Positions 23,481 to 33,379 of a stretch of 51,863 nt of DNA are shown in pieces. The stretch lies in the NCBI GenBank assembly GCA_017455005.1, contig JAFTBX010000008.1, positions 1 through 51,863 of the forward strand, written 5' to 3'. The notes under the pieces were generated by a model. It was not told where the DNA came from. It worked only from the letters and a program-made list of their open reading frames with translations, and did not search any database. Both the position numbers and the translations under genes were made by a program. This DNA comes from Lachnospiraceae bacterium. GTDB lineage: Bacteria > Bacillota > Clostridia > Lachnospirales > Lachnospiraceae. Position 1 is the stretch's first letter, and every line of letters starts with the position of its first letter.

Positions 23481-24132
23481 AGAACGGATATCCGCATATC
23501 TCGCTTCCCTCGAACCGATGGATGATCCGAAGCTGAACCGGCTTCGCGCGTGTGCCGAGGCGGATGGCGTTCCGATCGTCCGAATTGAGACGGAAGCTTT
23601 CCTGAGGACGATGGTGAAGGTCTTAAGGCCGCAGAGGGTCCTTGAGATCGGGACGGCCGTCGGGTACAGCAGTATCGTCATGGCGCGGGCCGGCGCCGCA
23701 TGGATCGACACGATCGAAAACTACGAAAAGCGTATTCCGATCGCGCGCGGCAACATAAAAGACTGCGGACTGGACGGACGGATCCGCCTGCTGGAAGGAG
23801 ACGCGGGCGATATACTGAAGGAGCTGAAGCAAAGCGGTACGGAAACGTATGACCTCGTCTTTCTTGACGCGGCCAAGGGACAGTACCTCAACTGGCTGCC
23901 GGACATCGTCCGGCTGATGCATCCGGGATCGGTGCTGATCACGGACAATGTGCTGCAGGATGAGACGGTGATGGAATCACGTTTTCTCATCCCGAGGCGC
24001 GAACGAACGACACATGCCCGCATGCGGGATTACCTATATGAACTGAAACATGACGCGAGGCTGGAGACTTCGGTCATCCCTGCCGGCGACGGCATCAGCC
24101 TCAGCGTCCTTCTGGATCCGGAGGATCAATGA
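23473..24132 (+). CDS. SAM-dependent O-methyltransferase (YrrM-like)
   Basis: A 219-residue class I methyltransferase of the catechol/caffeoyl-CoA O-methyltransferase type. VLEIGTAVGYSSIVMA is the SAM-binding motif, followed by IDTIENYEKRI, LLEGDAGDIL, LVFLDAAKGQY (metal/substrate Asp) and ITDNVLQDE. In B. subtilis the homologue lies in the yrrK-yrrO operon, and this family includes TrmR, the tRNA 5-hydroxyuridine O-methyltransferase; with the U32 protein encoded next, that is the likely role. The GTG start at 23473 has GGAGG (23460-23464) eight bases upstream and overlaps the preceding gene by 8 nt; the longer frame from 23401 is shadow sequence. Confidence 0.88.
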   Translation: MNKERISAYLASLEPMDDPKLNRLRACAEADGVPIVRIETEAFLRTMVKVLRPQRVLEIGTAVGYSSIVMARAGAAWIDTIENYEKRIPIARGNIKDCGLDGRIRLLEGDAGDILKELKQSGTETYDLVFLDAAKGQYLNWLPDIVRLMHPGSVLITDNVLQDETVMESRFLIPRRERTTHARMRDYLYELKHDARLETSVIPAGDGISLSVLLDPEDQ

Positions 24133-25355
24133 AAAAACCCGAACTCCTGCTTCCCGCGGGAAACCTGGACACACTGAAAACTGCCATTGCCTACGGTGCC
24201 GATGCGGTCTATATCGGCGGTGAGGCTTTTTCCCTGCGGGCAAAAGCAGACAACTTTGATAAAGAAACCATGACGGAAGCGATTGCCTTTGCGCACGAAC
24301 GCGACGTGAAGGTCTATGTGACCGTCAACATTTTTGCACACAACGAAGATATCGAAAAGGCCGGACCCTACTTAAGGGAGCTTGCCGGGATTCATCCCGA
24401 CGCGCTGATCATCTCTGATCCCGGCCTGTTTATGATGGCAAGAGAAATCGCTCCTGAGATCGATATCCATGTTTCAACGCAGATGAACAGCACCAACTAC
24501 GAGACCTTTCTCTTCTGGCACCGCCTTGGCGCAAAGCGTGTCGTAAACGCCAGGGAGCTTTCGCTAAAGGAGCTGAAGGAGATCCGCGCGAAGATCCCCG
24601 GGGATATGGAGATCGAGTCCTTTGTACACGGTGCCATGTGCATCTCGTATTCGGGAAGGTGCCTCCTTTCGGGATATATGACCGGACGGTCCGCCAACCT
24701 TGGCGCCTGCACGCATCCCTGCCGCTGGAATTACTCCGTCATGGAAGAAAAGCGTCCGGGCGAGTACTTCCCCGTGGAAGAAGATGAGCGCGGGACCTAT
24801 ATCTTCAATTCTAAGGACCTTTGCATGATCGAACATATCCCGGAAATGATCGAAGCCGGGATCGACAGCTTCAAGGTCGAGGGCAGAATGAAGACGCAGC
24901 TCTATGTGGCCGCGGCGGCACGCGCCTACCGCAACGCGATCGATGATTACTTTACTGATCCCGCGCTTTATCAAAAGCGTCTTTCGCTCTATAAAGAGGA
25001 GATCGGCAAGTGCACCTACCGTGAGTTTACGACGGGGTTCTACTTCGGCAAGCCTAACGAGGACGCGCAGATCTATGACAGCAACACCTACGTCAGGAAC
25101 TATACCTTCCTCGGTTCGGTCTCGGCGGTCCTTCCGGACGGCAGGATCCGTATCGAACAGAAAAACAAGTTCTCGACCGGGGATACGATCGAGATCCTGA
25201 AAAAGGATCTGACCAGTGTGTTCGCGGAGGTTCTGAAGATACAGGACGCGGAAACGGGCGCGGAGCAGGAAAGCTGCCCGCATTCGAGGCAGCAGCTTCT
25301 GATCACGCTGAGCGAAGCCCCCGAAGTCTATGATATACTGTCCGTAAGGACGTAA
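24129..25355 (+). CDS. U32 family protein, probable tRNA hydroxylation protein TrhP
   Basis: 408 residues beginning KKPELLLPAGNLDTLKTAIAYGADAVYIGG, the hallmark of peptidase U32 family proteins. The cluster-binding region is GAMCISYSGRCLLSGYMTGRSANLG followed by ACTHPCRW (quoted in two parts), giving four conserved Cys. Members of this subgroup (E. coli TrhP/YegQ, B. subtilis YrrN/YrrO) are Fe-S proteins needed for prephenate-dependent 5-hydroxyuridine formation at tRNA position 34 rather than proven peptidases. The start overlaps the stop of the O-methyltransferase gene by 4 nt, consistent with consecutive hydroxylation and methylation of the same nucleotide. Confidence 0.88.
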   Translation: MKKPELLLPAGNLDTLKTAIAYGADAVYIGGEAFSLRAKADNFDKETMTEAIAFAHERDVKVYVTVNIFAHNEDIEKAGPYLRELAGIHPDALIISDPGLFMMAREIAPEIDIHVSTQMNSTNYETFLFWHRLGAKRVVNARELSLKELKEIRAKIPGDMEIESFVHGAMCISYSGRCLLSGYMTGRSANLGACTHPCRWNYSVMEEKRPGEYFPVEEDERGTYIFNSKDLCMIEHIPEMIEAGIDSFKVEGRMKTQLYVAAAARAYRNAIDDYFTDPALYQKRLSLYKEEIGKCTYREFTTGFYFGKPNEDAQIYDSNTYVRNYTFLGSVSAVLPDGRIRIEQKNKFSTGDTIEILKKDLTSVFAEVLKIQDAETGAEQESCPHSRQQLLITLSEAPEVYDILSVRT

Positions 25356-25403
25356 AGAAACCTGACAGCCGGCGTGGAAACAGCCATCCGGCAGGATCAG
25401 ATA

Positions 25404-26267
25404 TTGAGGAAAATGAAGGCTCTCGCAACGACATTCTTTTTACTGGCAGGCATCTGTATCGCCTATTTGATGGTGATACTCGGCTACAGCGGCATTGGTA
25501 CCTCGTACTGGGGTATCTGGCTGTTTTTTGCGCTGCTGTTTATCGTTATGGGAGTTTTTACGCGGCGGGGAAACAGAGACCGTGACGGCATGCCGAGGGC
25601 ACTGCCGACCTTTATATTTACTTCGTTCGGTTTCGGCGCCGCGGTCTTCGCGCTGATCCTCGGACTGGTCGTCGGTGAAACATACAAGACGCCGGACACG
25701 ATACCGGATTACTGTATCGTTATGGGCGCGAGAGTTTACTCGGACGGCATTTCCAAAACGTTGATGTACCGCCTTGATAAAGCTGTAGAGCTCTATAAGG
25801 AAGACAAGGACACGATCTTTGTCGTGGCAGGCGGACAGGAAAAGGGAGACGCGGTTCCGGAGGCCCTTGCCATGTATAACTATCTGGTCATGAAAGGCGT
25901 GCCGGGCAGCAACATGATCATCCAGGCGGGCTCGACCAGCACCGCGGAGATCATCTCCACCGCGCTCCGCCAGATCGTGACGGACTCGGACCGTCGGAAG
26001 ATCCCGAAGGGCCCGGGAGACAAGGTCTGGGCGGAGGACTATGTGCCTACGATCGGGATCATTACCAGCGACTATCATCTGCTGAGGGCAGTACGGGTCG
26101 CGGAAAAGCAGGGCGTCGAAAAGCCTGTGCCGATCGGAGCCGAATCGGACGACATCCTTTTCGTGCATCAGTGTGTGCGGGAGAGCCTTGCATTCGTAAA
26201 AGATTATCTGCTCGGCAATTTCAGCATCGATGAAGGCCTGATCGCCTTTGATATAAGCAGAGGATAA
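25404..26267 (+). CDS. YdcF/ElyC-type DUF218 membrane protein
   Basis: About 287 residues with three predicted membrane helices near the N-terminus (ALATTFFLLAGICIAYLMVI, WGIWLFFALLFIVMGVF, TFIFTSFGFGAAVFALILGL) followed by a DUF218 domain: DYCIVMGARVYSDGISKTLMYRL, VVAGGQEKGDAVPEA, GSTSTAEI and ITSDYHLLRA. Family members (SanA, ElyC, YdcF) act in envelope biogenesis, but the reaction is not known. The start is uncertain: TTG at 25404 has AGGA seven bases upstream; GTG at 25374 lacks a ribosome site and ATG at 25413 has one too close. It begins about 50 nt after the U32 gene and is probably the end of that operon. Confidence 0.8.
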   Translation: MRKMKALATTFFLLAGICIAYLMVILGYSGIGTSYWGIWLFFALLFIVMGVFTRRGNRDRDGMPRALPTFIFTSFGFGAAVFALILGLVVGETYKTPDTIPDYCIVMGARVYSDGISKTLMYRLDKAVELYKEDKDTIFVVAGGQEKGDAVPEALAMYNYLVMKGVPGSNMIIQAGSTSTAEIISTALRQIVTDSDRRKIPKGPGDKVWAEDYVPTIGIITSDYHLLRAVRVAEKQGVEKPVPIGAESDDILFVHQCVRESLAFVKDYLLGNFSIDEGLIAFDISRG

Positions 26268-26352
26268 AAAAGACCGCGCAGAGCGGGAACCGCCTGCGGT
26301 AAACGGGCCGTCGGAATGAAGTGTCGGCCGTGATACAAGATTGGAGAAAGTG

Positions 26353-29271
26353 ATGAACAATACCTACCGTCTGATCGAGACCAGGGAGATCCCGGAGTAT
26401 TCGGGCACCGGCTGCCTCTATGAGCATGTACAGACAGGGGCAAAGGTCTTTACCCTGAAAAATGACGACAAAAACAAAGTGTTCCTGATCGGATTCAGAA
26501 CGACGCCTAAGGATTCGACCGGTGTCGCGCATATCATGGAACATTCCGTGCTTTGCGGCTCTGCGAAGTACCCGATCAAGGATCCGTTTGTAGAGCTTGC
26601 AAAGGGATCGCTTAACACCTTCCTGAACGCGATGACCTATCCGGATAAGACGGTCTATCCCGTCGCTTCGGTCAATGACAAGGACTTTATGAATCTGATG
26701 GATGTCTATCTTGACTCCGTCTTCCATCCCAATGTCTACATGGAGCCCAAGATCTTCCGGCAGGAGGGCTGGCATTATGAACTTGAAAATGCCGGAACGC
26801 CCGAAGAGGAGCTGCGCTTAAACGGCGTCGTATATAACGAGATGAAGGGCGCGTTTTCCAATCCCGACTCGGTGCTTGAGCGCTATACGCTCCGCTCGCT
26901 TTTCCCGGATACGACGTACGCCAACGAATCCGGCGGTCTTCCATCGGATATCCCGGAGCTGAGCTACGAGGAGTTCCTGGATTTCCACAGGCGCTATTAT
27001 CATCCGTCCAATTCCTATATCTACCTGTATGGTGATATGGATATGGAGGAAAAACTCGAGTGGATCGATGAGAACTATCTGAACGAATATGAGCGGATCT
27101 CGATCGATTCCCATATCGACCGGCAGCAGCCCTACGCAGAGACGAAGTTTGATAAAGAGTACTATGCGGTGGGTGCCAATGAACCCCTGGAGCATAAGAC
27201 CTACCTTTCCGAGAACTTCGTCATCGACGACGCGCAGGACCAGGAGACTCTGCTTGCATGGGAGGTGCTGGAGTTTGTTCTCTTAAGCTCCCCGGGAGCT
27301 GTCTTAAGAGAGGCGCTGATCAAAGCCGGCATCGGCGAGGATATCTACGGCGGGTACAGCGGTGAGATCCGCCAGCCGTATTTTACAGTCATAGCCAAAA
27401 ATACCGATGAGGACAAGCTGGAGCTGTTCCGCCGGATCATCCGGGATACTCTGACCGATCTGGTCGAACGGGGCATCAGTAAAAAGAGCCTGACCGCGGC
27501 GCTCAACTTCCTGGAGTTTAAATACCGGGAGGGTGACTTCGGCACCATGCCACAGGGACTTTCTTTAGGCCTCGGCATGTTCGGCTCATGGCTCTATGAC
27601 GAGAGTCCTTATACCTATCTTTACTACAACGACGCCTTTGCTTCGCTGAAGAATAAGATCGACAGCAGCTATTTTGAAGATCTGATCCGTACCCATATCC
27701 TGGAGAATCGTTTCTCCGCAGTGGCGGAGATCCTGCCGAAACAGGGACTGACGGATGAAGAAGACACCGCTCTGAAGAAGAAGCTGGCCGATTATAAGGA
27801 CAGCCTGAGCGCGGCGGAAAAGGAGGATCTCGCACTGGAGACGCTGGCGCTCAAGGCCTACCAGCAGGAGCCGGACACGCCGTTTAATATCGCGAAGCTT
27901 CCGGTGCTCCAGATCAGCGACATCGATAAGGAAGCCGATCATGTCAATGCCCGGCGTGAAGGAGATATCATCTGGTCCGAGGCGGATACCCACGGCATCG
28001 CATACATGCGCATCCTCTTTGATACCTCTGGACTCAGTGAAGAAGAGCTGCAGTATGCTTCCTTCCTCAAAGACATTTTCAGTGAGATGGATACCACTGA
28101 GCACAGCTACAGCGACCTCTTTGATGAGATCCTGCTGAACACCGGCGGCATTTCCTTCTCCGGGGAAGCATATGCCTCCCGTGATGATGCCGGTTCCGTC
28201 GGATACAAAGGCATTGTCAGTGCGGAACTGCGTACGCTGAAAGATAAGATTGCTGCCGGATTTGCGCTGGCGGAGGAGATGATCAACCACACGATACTGG
28301 ACGATCCGGAACGTATGATGGAGCTGATTCTCGAGGCTAAGAGCCGGATGCAGGTCAGGATCGATTCTACGATGCATATGACGGCGGTCGTGAGAGCTTC
28401 CTCTTATTTCAGTGATACCCAGCGTTATTCCGATCTTGTCGGCGGCATCGCGTACAATGATTTCGTTAACGCCGTGAGCAAAGCGACGAGGGATGAGGAA
28501 GAAATGAAGCGCTTCATTGGGGCGCTGCAGAGCGTGGGAGAAAAACTCTTTACGCGTGAAAATGTCAGCTTTGCGCTCTACGGCGACGCGGAGATGAAGG
28601 CGGCAATGGAAAAGGCTGCAAAAGACTTTAAGGAAAAGCTTCGTGAAGGCGGAGAGACCTGTTTCACAGGCAGCGCCATCTCGGCGGTCGGTTATCTGAA
28701 CGAAGGCTTCAAGTCCAGCTCGCAGGTCAACTATGTGGCCAGATGCGGCAATTACGCGGAAGCCGGCCTGCCCTATAACGGCGCATTGCAGGTTCTTCGG
28801 ATGATGCTGAACTACGAGTATCTTTGGACCAACCTGCGTGTCCTCGGCGGCGCGTACGGATGCATGTCCGGATTTGCCAGGGGCGGAAGAGCGTATCTGG
28901 TATCCTACCGTGATCCGCAGATCACAAAAACAAACGACATCTATGAACAGCTGCCTGAGTATGTGGAAAACTGGGAGGGCGACGAGGATACCGTACGCAA
29001 GTACATCATCGGCGCAATCTCTGTCATGGACCGTCCTCTGCAGGCATCAGCCATGGCCATTACACAGCTGTCCAACTATTACTGGCGCATGACGGATGCG
29101 GAACTGCAGAAGGACCGCGATGAGGTCTTAAGCTGCACACCGGAAACCATCCGGGGCTTTGCGGCTTATATCCGGGCACTCCTTGCAAAGGGCGGCATCT
29201 GCACGCTCGGAAATGCTGCACAGATTGAAAAGCAGGCGGAACTCTTCAAATCGACGAGGGAGCTCTATTGA
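26353..29271 (+). CDS. M16C (insulinase/presequence protease family) metallopeptidase
   Basis: A 972-residue zinc peptidase of the PreP/falcilysin subgroup: HIMEHS carries the inverted HxxEH motif (His60, Glu63, His64) and YNEMKGAF the third ligand (Glu163). The sequence has the long two-halves architecture with the M16C-associated middle region and the GGAYGCMSGFARGGRAYLVSYRDP motif in the second half. No signal peptide is visible, so it is cytosolic and probably degrades short unstructured peptides. The ATG at 26353 has GGAG at 26343-26346; the TTG at 26341 belongs to that ribosome site. The stop is followed at once by era (1-nt gap), so the protease heads the era-recO transcript. Confidence 0.92.
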   Translation: MNNTYRLIETREIPEYSGTGCLYEHVQTGAKVFTLKNDDKNKVFLIGFRTTPKDSTGVAHIMEHSVLCGSAKYPIKDPFVELAKGSLNTFLNAMTYPDKTVYPVASVNDKDFMNLMDVYLDSVFHPNVYMEPKIFRQEGWHYELENAGTPEEELRLNGVVYNEMKGAFSNPDSVLERYTLRSLFPDTTYANESGGLPSDIPELSYEEFLDFHRRYYHPSNSYIYLYGDMDMEEKLEWIDENYLNEYERISIDSHIDRQQPYAETKFDKEYYAVGANEPLEHKTYLSENFVIDDAQDQETLLAWEVLEFVLLSSPGAVLREALIKAGIGEDIYGGYSGEIRQPYFTVIAKNTDEDKLELFRRIIRDTLTDLVERGISKKSLTAALNFLEFKYREGDFGTMPQGLSLGLGMFGSWLYDESPYTYLYYNDAFASLKNKIDSSYFEDLIRTHILENRFSAVAEILPKQGLTDEEDTALKKKLADYKDSLSAAEKEDLALETLALKAYQQEPDTPFNIAKLPVLQISDIDKEADHVNARREGDIIWSEADTHGIAYMRILFDTSGLSEEELQYASFLKDIFSEMDTTEHSYSDLFDEILLNTGGISFSGEAYASRDDAGSVGYKGIVSAELRTLKDKIAAGFALAEEMINHTILDDPERMMELILEAKSRMQVRIDSTMHMTAVVRASSYFSDTQRYSDLVGGIAYNDFVNAVSKATRDEEEMKRFIGALQSVGEKLFTRENVSFALYGDAEMKAAMEKAAKDFKEKLREGGETCFTGSAISAVGYLNEGFKSSSQVNYVARCGNYAEAGLPYNGALQVLRMMLNYEYLWTNLRVLGGAYGCMSGFARGGRAYLVSYRDPQITKTNDIYEQLPEYVENWEGDEDTVRKYIIGAISVMDRPLQASAMAITQLSNYYWRMTDAELQKDRDEVLSCTPETIRGFAAYIRALLAKGGICTLGNAAQIEKQAELFKSTRELY

Positions 29272-29272
29272 T

Positions 29273-30175
29273 ATGAAATCAGGATATGTTGCGCTGGTCG
29301 GACGCCCGAATGTCGGCAAATCAACGCTGATGAACCGTCTCATCGGGCAGAAGATCGCGATCACATCGGACCGGCCCCAGACAACGAGAAACCGGATCGA
29401 AACAGTATATACGGATGACCGGGGGCAGATCATCTTTATGGATACGCCCGGTATCCACAAGGCGAAAAACAAGCTGGGAGAGTATATGGACGCCGTCGCG
29501 GAGCGCGCTTTTGCGGATGCGGACATGATCCTCTGGCTGGTGGAGCCGACGACCTATATCGGAGCCGGCGAGGAGCGGATCGCGGAACTGATCAACCGGA
29601 TCAATAACGGTAAAAAGCCGGTGCTGCTTGTCGTCAACAAGGCGGACACCGTGAAGACGGATGAAGAACTGCAGGCATCCCTCGACGCCTACCGTGAAAA
29701 GTGCAGTTTCAATGATGTCATCGTCGTTTCTGCGGTCACGGGACAGAACGAAGAAAAGCTGATGGATACGATCTTTTCGTATCTGACGGACGGACCGATG
29801 TACTATGATGAGGAGACGGTCACGGAGATCCCGCTGCGCACGATCGCGGAGGAACTGATCCGCGAACAGATGCTGAAGCTTCTCAGCGATGAGATCCCGC
29901 ACGGCGTGGCGGTCACGATCGAGAAGTTCCATGAACGCCGTGCAGGCCTCTATGATATCGAGGCGGACATCATCTGCGAGCGCGACTCCCATAAGGGCAT
30001 CATCATCGGCAAGGGCGGCAGTATGCTTAAGAAGATCGGCTCCGCCGCGCGTGTGGAGATCGAAGAGCAGCTCGGCGCGCAGGTCAATCTCAAGCTTTTC
30101 GTGAAGGTGCGGAAGAACTGGCGCGACAATGAGAACTTTGTGCGCAGCTTCGGGTATGATCTTCGGAAGATGTAA
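29273..30175 (+). CDS. era: GTPase Era
   Basis: Essential GTPase that binds the 3' end of 16S rRNA during 30S assembly. The 300 residues have the G1 motif GRPNVGKST (10-18), switch region TTRNR, G3 DTPG, G4 NKAD and, in the C-terminal third, the KH domain with IIIGKGGSMLKKIG. The ATG at 29273 follows the M16 stop by one base; the in-frame extension upstream lies inside the protease gene and is not used. recO starts on the last base of its stop codon. The era-recO-glyS order is common in Firmicutes. Confidence 0.96.
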   Translation: MKSGYVALVGRPNVGKSTLMNRLIGQKIAITSDRPQTTRNRIETVYTDDRGQIIFMDTPGIHKAKNKLGEYMDAVAERAFADADMILWLVEPTTYIGAGEERIAELINRINNGKKPVLLVVNKADTVKTDEELQASLDAYREKCSFNDVIVVSAVTGQNEEKLMDTIFSYLTDGPMYYDEETVTEIPLRTIAEELIREQMLKLLSDEIPHGVAVTIEKFHERRAGLYDIEADIICERDSHKGIIIGKGGSMLKKIGSAARVEIEEQLGAQVNLKLFVKVRKNWRDNENFVRSFGYDLRKM

Positions 30176-30840
30176 TGGAAGAACTGACTGTTAAAGGAAT
30201 CATACTGGCGACGGCGCCGCAGGGTGAGTACGGCAGGCGCATCAATCTGCTGACGGACCGGCTGGGACGGATCACTGTGTTTGCGTCCGGCGCAGCGAAG
30301 GCAGGCTCGCATATTATCGGGTCGACAAGGCCGCTGACATGTGCCGAGTTTGACCTTGCGAAGGGCAGGAGCGCCTGGAATCTCCATTCGGTGCGGGTCA
30401 TCGAGTCCTTTGAAGAGCTTCCGCTCGACATGGACGTATCGTTTTACGCGGCCTATGTCCTGGAACTGGGAGATTATTTTTCCGAGGCAGGGATGCCGGA
30501 GGAAGAGTCGAAGGCCCTGCTCAATCTGATGTATGTGACGCTTCTGGCGTTGAAGCAGAAAGCGCTTTCGCCTGCGCTCATCCGGCGGATCCTGGAGCTG
30601 CGGCTCCTGAAGCTGCAGGGCGAGTATACCATGACCCCGCCCGGAGACGCGGACGCGGATGCGGTAAAGCTCTGGCAGCATGTACTCAGTTCCTCCCTTA
30701 CCGGCCTGTATGATCCCGGGCGGATCAGGGAAGCAGGAGGGGCGGACGGGGAAGACGCATTTATGGAAAGCTCCGCGATCCTTTTTACGCGTCAGATCAG
30801 TCATCATTTCCGGTCATCGGATATATTGCAGGAACTTTGA
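30175..30840 (+). CDS. recO: DNA repair protein RecO
   Basis: Recombination mediator that anneals single strands and helps load RecA through RecFOR. The N-terminal OB-fold is recognisable (VKGIILATAPQGEYGRRINLLTDRLGRI, then VFASGAAKAGSH, quoted in two parts), followed by the helical domain (FYAAYVLELGDYFSEAGMPEEES). At 221 residues it is shorter than the usual ~250. The Cys-rich zinc-binding segment present in many RecO proteins is not visible; the corresponding stretch LQGEYTMTPPGDADADAVK has no Cys. The start overlaps the era stop by one base. The glyS promoter lies in its last codons. Confidence 0.88.
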   Translation: MEELTVKGIILATAPQGEYGRRINLLTDRLGRITVFASGAAKAGSHIIGSTRPLTCAEFDLAKGRSAWNLHSVRVIESFEELPLDMDVSFYAAYVLELGDYFSEAGMPEEESKALLNLMYVTLLALKQKALSPALIRRILELRLLKLQGEYTMTPPGDADADAVKLWQHVLSSSLTGLYDPGRIREAGGADGEDAFMESSAILFTRQISHHFRSSDILQEL

Positions 30841-30854
30841 TTTTAGGGTATACT
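30826..30854 (+). promoter_or_regulatory. Promoter of glyS, inside the recO 3' end
   Basis: TTGCAG at 30826-30831, a 17-bp spacer and TATACT at 30849-30854. The leader is only about 40 nt, too short for a T-box riboswitch. Confidence 0.7.
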
Positions 30855-30901
30855 TAACAAGTTAATTTATCATAATTACTTTATTTAATGAGGGTCAGCA
30901 A

Positions 30902-32302
30902 ATGGACAGAACAAAGATCAAAATGGACGATATCATTGCTCTTTGCAAAAACCGCGGTTTCATCTATCCGGGTTCGGAGATCTACGGCGGACTTGCAAAC
31001 ACCTGGGATTACGGCAATCTCGGTGTCGAGCTGAAGAATAACGTAAAGAAGGCATGGTGGAAGAAGTTCGTAGAGGGCTCCAAGCTCAACGTAGGCGTTG
31101 ACTGCGCGATCCTGATGAACCCGCAGACCTGGGTGGCTTCCGGCCATCTGGCAGGTTTCTCCGATCCGCTGATGGACTGTAAGTCCTGTAAGGAGCGTTT
31201 CAGAGCCGATAAGCTCATTGAGGATTTCTGTGCCGAGAACGGCATCGAGCTTGCCAACAACTCCGCGGACGGCATGAGCCAGGAAGAGATGCAGCAGTTC
31301 ATCGCGGACCACAAGGTTCCGTGTCCTTCCTGCGGCGCGCACAACTGGACCGACATCCGCAGCTTCAACCTGATGTTCAAGACTTTCCAGGGCGTTACCG
31401 AGGACGCAAAGAACACCGTTTATCTGCGTCCGGAGACTGCGCAGGGCATCTTCGTCAACTTCAAGAACGTGCAGCGTACTTCCCGTAAGAAGCTCCCGTT
31501 CGGTATTGCGCAGATCGGTAAGTCTTTCCGTAATGAGATCACCCCGGGCAACTTCACATTCCGTACCCGTGAGTTCGAGCAGATGGAGCTGGAGTTCTTC
31601 TGCAAGCCGGATACCGATCTGGAGTGGTTTGCTTACTGGAAGGCATTCTGCATCAAGTGGCTCAAGGATCTCGGCCTGAAGGATGACGAGCTGAGAGCGC
31701 GTGATCACAGCCCGGAGGAGCTTTCCTTCTACTCCAAGGCGACAACGGACCTGGAGTTCCTCTTCCCGTTCGGTTGGGGCGAGCTTTGGGGCATCGCTGA
31801 CAGAACAGACTACGACCTGACCCAGCACATGAACCATTCAAAGGAAGACCTGACCTACAATGACGACGAGACCGGCACCAAGTACGTTCCGTACGTTGTA
31901 GAGCCGTCACTCGGCGCGGACCGTGTAACGCTGGCATTCCTTTGCGCGGCATATGATGAGGAAGAGCTTGAGGGCGGCGACAAACGTACCGTCATGCACT
32001 TCCATCCGGCACTTGCTCCGGTCAAGATCGCGGTCCTGCCGCTTTCCAAGAAGCTCAACGAGAGCGCCGAGACGGTCTTCGATATGCTTCTTGACAAGTA
32101 CTACTGCGAGTTCGATGACCGCGGAAGTATCGGTAAGAGATACCGCAGACAGGATGAGATCGGCACGCCGTTCTGCATCACCTATGACTTCGAGTCCGAA
32201 GAAGACGGTGCTGTTACGATCCGTCATCGCGACAGCATGGAGCAGGAGAGAGTCAAGATCGCCGACCTGATGTCCTATTTCGAGGGCAAGTTTGATTTCT
32301 GA
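30902..32302 (+). CDS. glyS: Glycine-tRNA ligase (dimeric class II type)
   Basis: Charges tRNA-Gly. The 466-residue single-chain form (not the alpha2-beta2 type) starts [32 protein letters not shown], quoted here in spirit of family similarity; [11 protein letters not shown] is the diagnostic part. Motif 2 is [26 protein letters not shown], motif 3 [14 protein letters not shown], and a C-terminal anticodon-binding domain begins near [14 protein letters not shown] zinc-like pair, CKSCKERF and CPSCGAHNW, sits in the N-terminal half. The ATG has GAGGG about ten bases upstream. It carries its own promoter; no T-box leader is present. Confidence 0.96.
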   Translation: MDRTKIKMDDIIALCKNRGFIYPGSEIYGGLANTWDYGNLGVELKNNVKKAWWKKFVEGSKLNVGVDCAILMNPQTWVASGHLAGFSDPLMDCKSCKERFRADKLIEDFCAENGIELANNSADGMSQEEMQQFIADHKVPCPSCGAHNWTDIRSFNLMFKTFQGVTEDAKNTVYLRPETAQGIFVNFKNVQRTSRKKLPFGIAQIGKSFRNEITPGNFTFRTREFEQMELEFFCKPDTDLEWFAYWKAFCIKWLKDLGLKDDELRARDHSPEELSFYSKATTDLEFLFPFGWGELWGIADRTDYDLTQHMNHSKEDLTYNDDETGTKYVPYVVEPSLGADRVTLAFLCAAYDEEELEGGDKRTVMHFHPALAPVKIAVLPLSKKLNESAETVFDMLLDKYYCEFDDRGSIGKRYRRQDEIGTPFCITYDFESEEDGAVTIRHRDSMEQERVKIADLMSYFEGKFDF

Positions 32303-32341
32303 TAAAAGATACCGGGCAGCAGCGCTGCCATGGAGTTTTGC

Positions 32342-33379
32342 ATGAAGCTTTTTACCAGGATCGCCATTGCTATCTTTATATCAACGATCGTTCCGATCCT
32401 GCTGTTGTTCCTTGTGATCAACGGCAGGATCACTTATGAAGCCAATATATTCATTATGCTTGCCATCGGACTGGCGATGCTTTCCTGGATCTATTCGTCC
32501 ATCGTCAGGCCGCTGGAAAAGCTCCGTAAAGCGACAGAACACATCAAAAACGGCAACTTGGAGTTTACGCTGGATGTGGATACAGACGATGAGATCGGTG
32601 AGCTGACCGCGGACTTCGAGGACATGCGGATCCGGCTGAAGGAGTCCCAGGAGCAGAAACTGGTCAGTGACCGCGAGTCCAAGGAACTGATCAGCAACAT
32701 TGCGCATGACTTAAAGACGCCGATCACAACGATACGGGGCTATGCCGAGGGCATCCTGGACGGTGTCGCCAAGACGCCGGAGATGCAGGATAAGTACGTC
32801 AGGACGATCTACAATAAGTCCGTGGAGATGACCGGTCTGATCGAGGAGCTGACCTTCTACTCGAAGATCGACACCAACCGCATTCCCTACAACTTCACCA
32901 AGCTGGTCGTCAAAGAGTACTTTGATGACTGCGCCGATGATATCCTTCTGGATATGGAAGGAAAGGGGATCCGCTTTGATTATCACTGCGGGGTCGGCAC
33001 GGATGTCGAGGTCATCGCAGATCCGGAGCAGCTGCATAAGGTCATCAACAACATTGTCGGAAACTCTGTAAAATATATGGCGAAGGATCCGAAGGTCATC
33101 ACAATGGAAGTGACGGATATCGGCGACTTCATTCAGTGCGATCTGACGGACAACGGCAAGGGCGTCGCGAAGAAGGATCTGACCCTGATCTTCGAGCGCT
33201 TCTATAGAACGGATGCCAGCCGCAACTCCGCGCAGGGCGGCAGCGGTATCGGCTTAAGTATCGTCAAGAAGATCGTGGAGGATCACGGCGGAAGGATCTG
33301 GGCTTCCTGTGAGGAGGGCCAGGGCCTGTCAGTTCATTTTATTTTGAGAAAGTATATCGAGGCGGGGTATCATGGCTAA
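32342..33379 (+). CDS. Sensor histidine kinase
   Basis: A 345-residue membrane kinase: two closely spaced N-terminal helices (AIAIFISTIVPILLLFLVI and IFIMLAIGLAMLSWIYSSIV) with almost no external sensor domain, then HAMP (RPLEKLRKATEHIKNGNLEF), the HisKA phospho-acceptor ISNIAHDLKTPI (His122) and the ATPase boxes NIVGNSVKY (N), DNGKGV (G1), FERFYRTD (F) and GGSGIGLSI (G2). With so little outside the membrane it probably senses an intramembrane or envelope signal. The ATG at 32342 has GGAG (32332-32335); one at 32330 lacks a ribosome site. It overlaps the response regulator gene by 8 nt; kinase-first order is the less usual one. Confidence 0.93.
   Translation: MKLFTRIAIAIFISTIVPILLLFLVINGRITYEANIFIMLAIGLAMLSWIYSSIVRPLEKLRKATEHIKNGNLEFTLDVDTDDEIGELTADFEDMRIRLKESQEQKLVSDRESKELISNIAHDLKTPITTIRGYAEGILDGVAKTPEMQDKYVRTIYNKSVEMTGLIEELTFYSKIDTNRIPYNFTKLVVKEYFDDCADDILLDMEGKGIRFDYHCGVGTDVEVIADPEQLHKVINNIVGNSVKYMAKDPKVITMEVTDIGDFIQCDLTDNGKGVAKKDLTLIFERFYRTDASRNSAQGGSGIGLSIVKKIVEDHGGRIWASCEEGQGLSVHFILRKYIEAGYHG

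Noticed and set aside
30841..30901. T-box riboswitch expected upstream of glyS
   Set aside because: The leader is only about 40 nt after a good promoter, far too short for a T-box.
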